Below the pieces are notes generated by a model. That model saw only the letters and a program-made list of their open reading frames with translations. It was not told where the DNA came from and did not search any database. A program made the position numbers and the translations under genes. Shown here in pieces: positions 5,715 to 6,348 of a DNA stretch of 6,348 bases (the stretch's first letter is position 1; each line of letters opens with the position of its first letter). The stretch covers positions 1-6,348 of the forward strand of contig JAFDFV010000377.1 in the NCBI GenBank assembly GCA_019309665.1, in the 5' to 3' direction. Source of the DNA: Deltaproteobacteria bacterium (GTDB lineage: Bacteria > Desulfobacterota > Desulfobacteria > Desulfobacterales > ETH-SRB1).

Positions 5715-5742
5715 AGTATAGGAATTTCCATTTTTTAGTCTA
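5715..5742 (-). promoter_or_regulatory. Candidate sigma-70 promoter close to the response regulator
   Basis: On the minus strand TAGACT (5742-5737), a 16-bp spacer and TATACT (5720-5715) lie about 40-65 bp before the start codon. Match to TTGACA is four of six and to TATAAT five of six. It competes with the more distant candidate at 5861-5889. Confidence 0.3.
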
Positions 5743-5794
5743 TCCTATTAGTAGGTTAGAAACCATCGCTCTGCAATACCGGTAAGCCGATAAT

Positions 5795-5833
5795 CTCAAT
5801 AGCTCAATAGCTCAATAGCTCGCCCAAAGGGCG
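5795..5833. repeat. 8-bp tandem repeat CTCAATAG next to a small GC hairpin
   Basis: CTCAATAG is repeated three times (5795-5818) plus three more bases. It runs directly into CGCCC-AAA-GGGCG (5821-5833), a 5-bp hairpin. On the minus strand both elements would lie in the 5' leader of the response regulator transcript if the 5861-5889 promoter is used. The tandem array is short and of the kind that varies in copy number between strains. Confidence 0.55.
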
Positions 5834-5860
5834 CTAATTTAATAGAAAAAGGCTAATCAA

Positions 5861-5889
5861 ATTATAACGATACTGTTAATTAAAAACAA
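5861..5889 (-). promoter_or_regulatory. Candidate sigma-70 promoter for the response regulator (long leader)
   Basis: On the minus strand TTGTTT (5889-5884) and a perfect TATAAT (5866-5861) are separated by 17 bp. The -35 box is weak (TTG only). Transcription would start near 5854 and give a leader of about 180 nt containing the GC hairpin and the CTATTGAG repeats. Confidence 0.35.
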
Positions 5890-5928
5890 ATATTTCTTAG
5901 AGAGTTACAAATCCAAACAGCGATTAAT

Positions 5929-5966
5929 AAATTTCAATATGGAACTGGTGTTTCATATTGAAATTT
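5929..5966. repeat. Perfect 13-bp inverted repeat containing palindrome sites
   Basis: AAATTTCAATATG (5929-5941) and CATATTGAAATTT (5954-5966) are exact reverse complements around a 12-nt loop. The right arm contains TTTCATATTGAAA (5951-5963), the same TTTCA-N3-TGAAA design as sites 1-3. The left arm carries a one-mismatch version (TTTCAATATGGAA, 5932-5944). A pair of operators 19 bp apart is one reading; an RNA stem-loop is another. Confidence 0.6.
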
Positions 5967-6011
5967 TGCCACGAAACCCTTCACACATTTGGCAATTAAA
6001 AATTATAGTCA

Positions 6012-6046
6012 GCACAAAGATGTTTCGTTCTGAAACATCTTTGTGC
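6012..6046. repeat. Perfect 15-bp hairpin with 5-nt loop
   Basis: GCACAAAGATGTTTC (6012-6026) and GAAACATCTTTGTGC (6032-6046) pair exactly around GTTCT. The centre, TTTCGTTCTGAAA (6023-6035), again follows the TTTCN-N3-NGAAA pattern. No T-run follows on either side, so it is not a standard intrinsic terminator, and it lies in a divergent region where none is expected. It could be a large operator or a structured RNA element. Confidence 0.65.
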
Positions 6047-6206
6047 CCGCCAGCATACCGTATAAATATAACCATGTTCAATTTATGGATATTTTGATGT
6101 GGTATGTTTCTTGATTGTAATTACCAGCAATATCTATGCCTGGAAAATTTGACCAAAATATGTTTTGCAATGTGAATAGTGCTTTTGCCCAGCAGCAATT
6201 TTTTTA

Positions 6207-6234
6207 TTGACAGGGAGGTATGAGTGTATATAAA
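6207..6234 (+). promoter_or_regulatory. Sigma-70 promoter for the TetR-type gene
   Basis: A perfect TTGACA (6207-6212), a 16-bp spacer and TATAAA (6229-6234) form a strong promoter candidate. Transcription would start inside the adjoining palindromic operator, so a bound repressor would block it. Confidence 0.65.
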
Positions 6235-6235
6235 A

Positions 6236-6261
6236 AAACTGACTGAATGCTCAGTCAGTTT
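6236..6261. promoter_or_regulatory. TetR-type operator palindrome
   Basis: AAACTGACTGA (6236-6246) and TCAGTCAGTTT (6251-6261) are perfect 11-bp inverted arms around a 4-bp spacer. The core TGACTGA-N4-TCAGTCA is typical of operators for AcrR/FadR-like TetR repressors. It begins at the -10 box and ends 17 bp before the TetR-type start codon, indicating autoregulation. Confidence 0.8.
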
Positions 6262-6278
6262 AAGAAGGCGAATAAATA

Positions 6279-6348
6279 ATGCAGATTTTATCCAAGAAAA
6301 AGTCTATCCTTCAAGTCGCTACGCTGCTTTTCTCCAAACATGGATTTA
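6279..6348 (+). CDS. TetR-family transcriptional repressor, N-terminus (runs off the right edge)
   Basis: Only 23 codons are in the window: MQILSKKKSILQVATLLFSK then HGF. The stretch KKSILQVATLLFSKHGF matches the first helix of the TetR DNA-binding domain (basic residues, ILxxAxxLF, then xGF). AGAAGG stands 10 nt before the ATG. The strong promoter and the TGACTGA-type operator just upstream fit a self-repressing regulator, which usually controls an adjacent efflux or fatty-acid/lipid-type operon; that operon would lie beyond the window. The ligand cannot be guessed from what is visible. Confidence 0.8.
   Translation, partial: MQILSKKKSILQVATLLFSKHGF

Larger units (their letters stand above)
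5676..6278. other. Divergent intergenic region between response regulator and TetR-type gene
   Basis: About 600 bp without a credible gene. It holds candidate promoters for the response regulator (minus) near its left side, an 8-bp tandem repeat with an adjoining hairpin, the 13-bp and 15-bp inverted repeats, and the TetR-type promoter and operator at its right end. The stretch 6047-6200 shows nothing I can name. Confidence 0.65.

Noticed and set aside
5795..5821. Possible CRISPR-like or other phased array
   Set aside because: The unit is only 8 bp, head to tail without spacers; it is a simple tandem repeat.
6012..6046. Intrinsic terminator
   Set aside because: There is no T-run on either side, and the neighbouring genes diverge from this region, so no transcript is expected to end here.

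Overview
The window is AT-rich bacterial DNA. It carries a two-component signalling and transport gene set on the minus strand and unusually repeat-rich intergenic DNA. The protein types and intergenic repeats suggest a Desulfobacterota (Desulfobacterales-like) anaerobe; this rests on remembered resemblance, not on a search. There is no rRNA, tRNA or CRISPR array.

Layout on the minus strand, in order of transcription: a UspA-type protein (4454-4020); an SLC13-type permease with two TrkA-C domains (3983-2226), whose first membrane segment appears broken by a deletion and frameshift; a cytidylate-kinase-like protein with a BON-like tail (2101-1232, GTG start); a single-domain response regulator (1266-880, overlapping the previous gene); and the N-terminal 220 codons of a membrane sensor, probably a histidine kinase, running off the left edge (660-1). 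These look like one signalling/transport operon. A second single-domain response regulator lies upstream (5675-5247, minus). At the right edge a TetR-family repressor begins on the plus strand (6279 onward), with a textbook palindromic operator over its promoter.

The most interesting content is a small mobile element present twice in opposite orientation. Copy B (4959-5202, 244 bp) has about 40-bp terminal inverted repeats and an 8-bp near-perfect target duplication. It carries the decayed start of a 23S-rRNA-intervening-sequence / four-helix-bundle (S23) gene. Copy A (689-802, 114 bp) equals copy B minus exactly 130 bp of interior, has a perfect 8-bp target duplication, and sits between the response regulator and sensor genes. 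Together they indicate a transposing element family built around an S23-type gene, with no transposase of its own in this window.

The intergenic regions also hold a REP-like palindrome (4732-4782), a recurrent 13-bp palindrome TTTCA-N3-TGAAA in five near-exact copies plus one variant between 4638 and 6035, a perfect 15-bp hairpin (6012-6046), an 18-bp tandem repeat, an 8-bp tandem repeat and an inverted repeat between the permease and kinase-like genes. The stretches without genes are 661-879 (element A), 2102-2225 (inverted repeat), 4455-5246 (promoter region, repeats, element B) and 5676-6278 (leader/promoter DNA, hairpins, operator).
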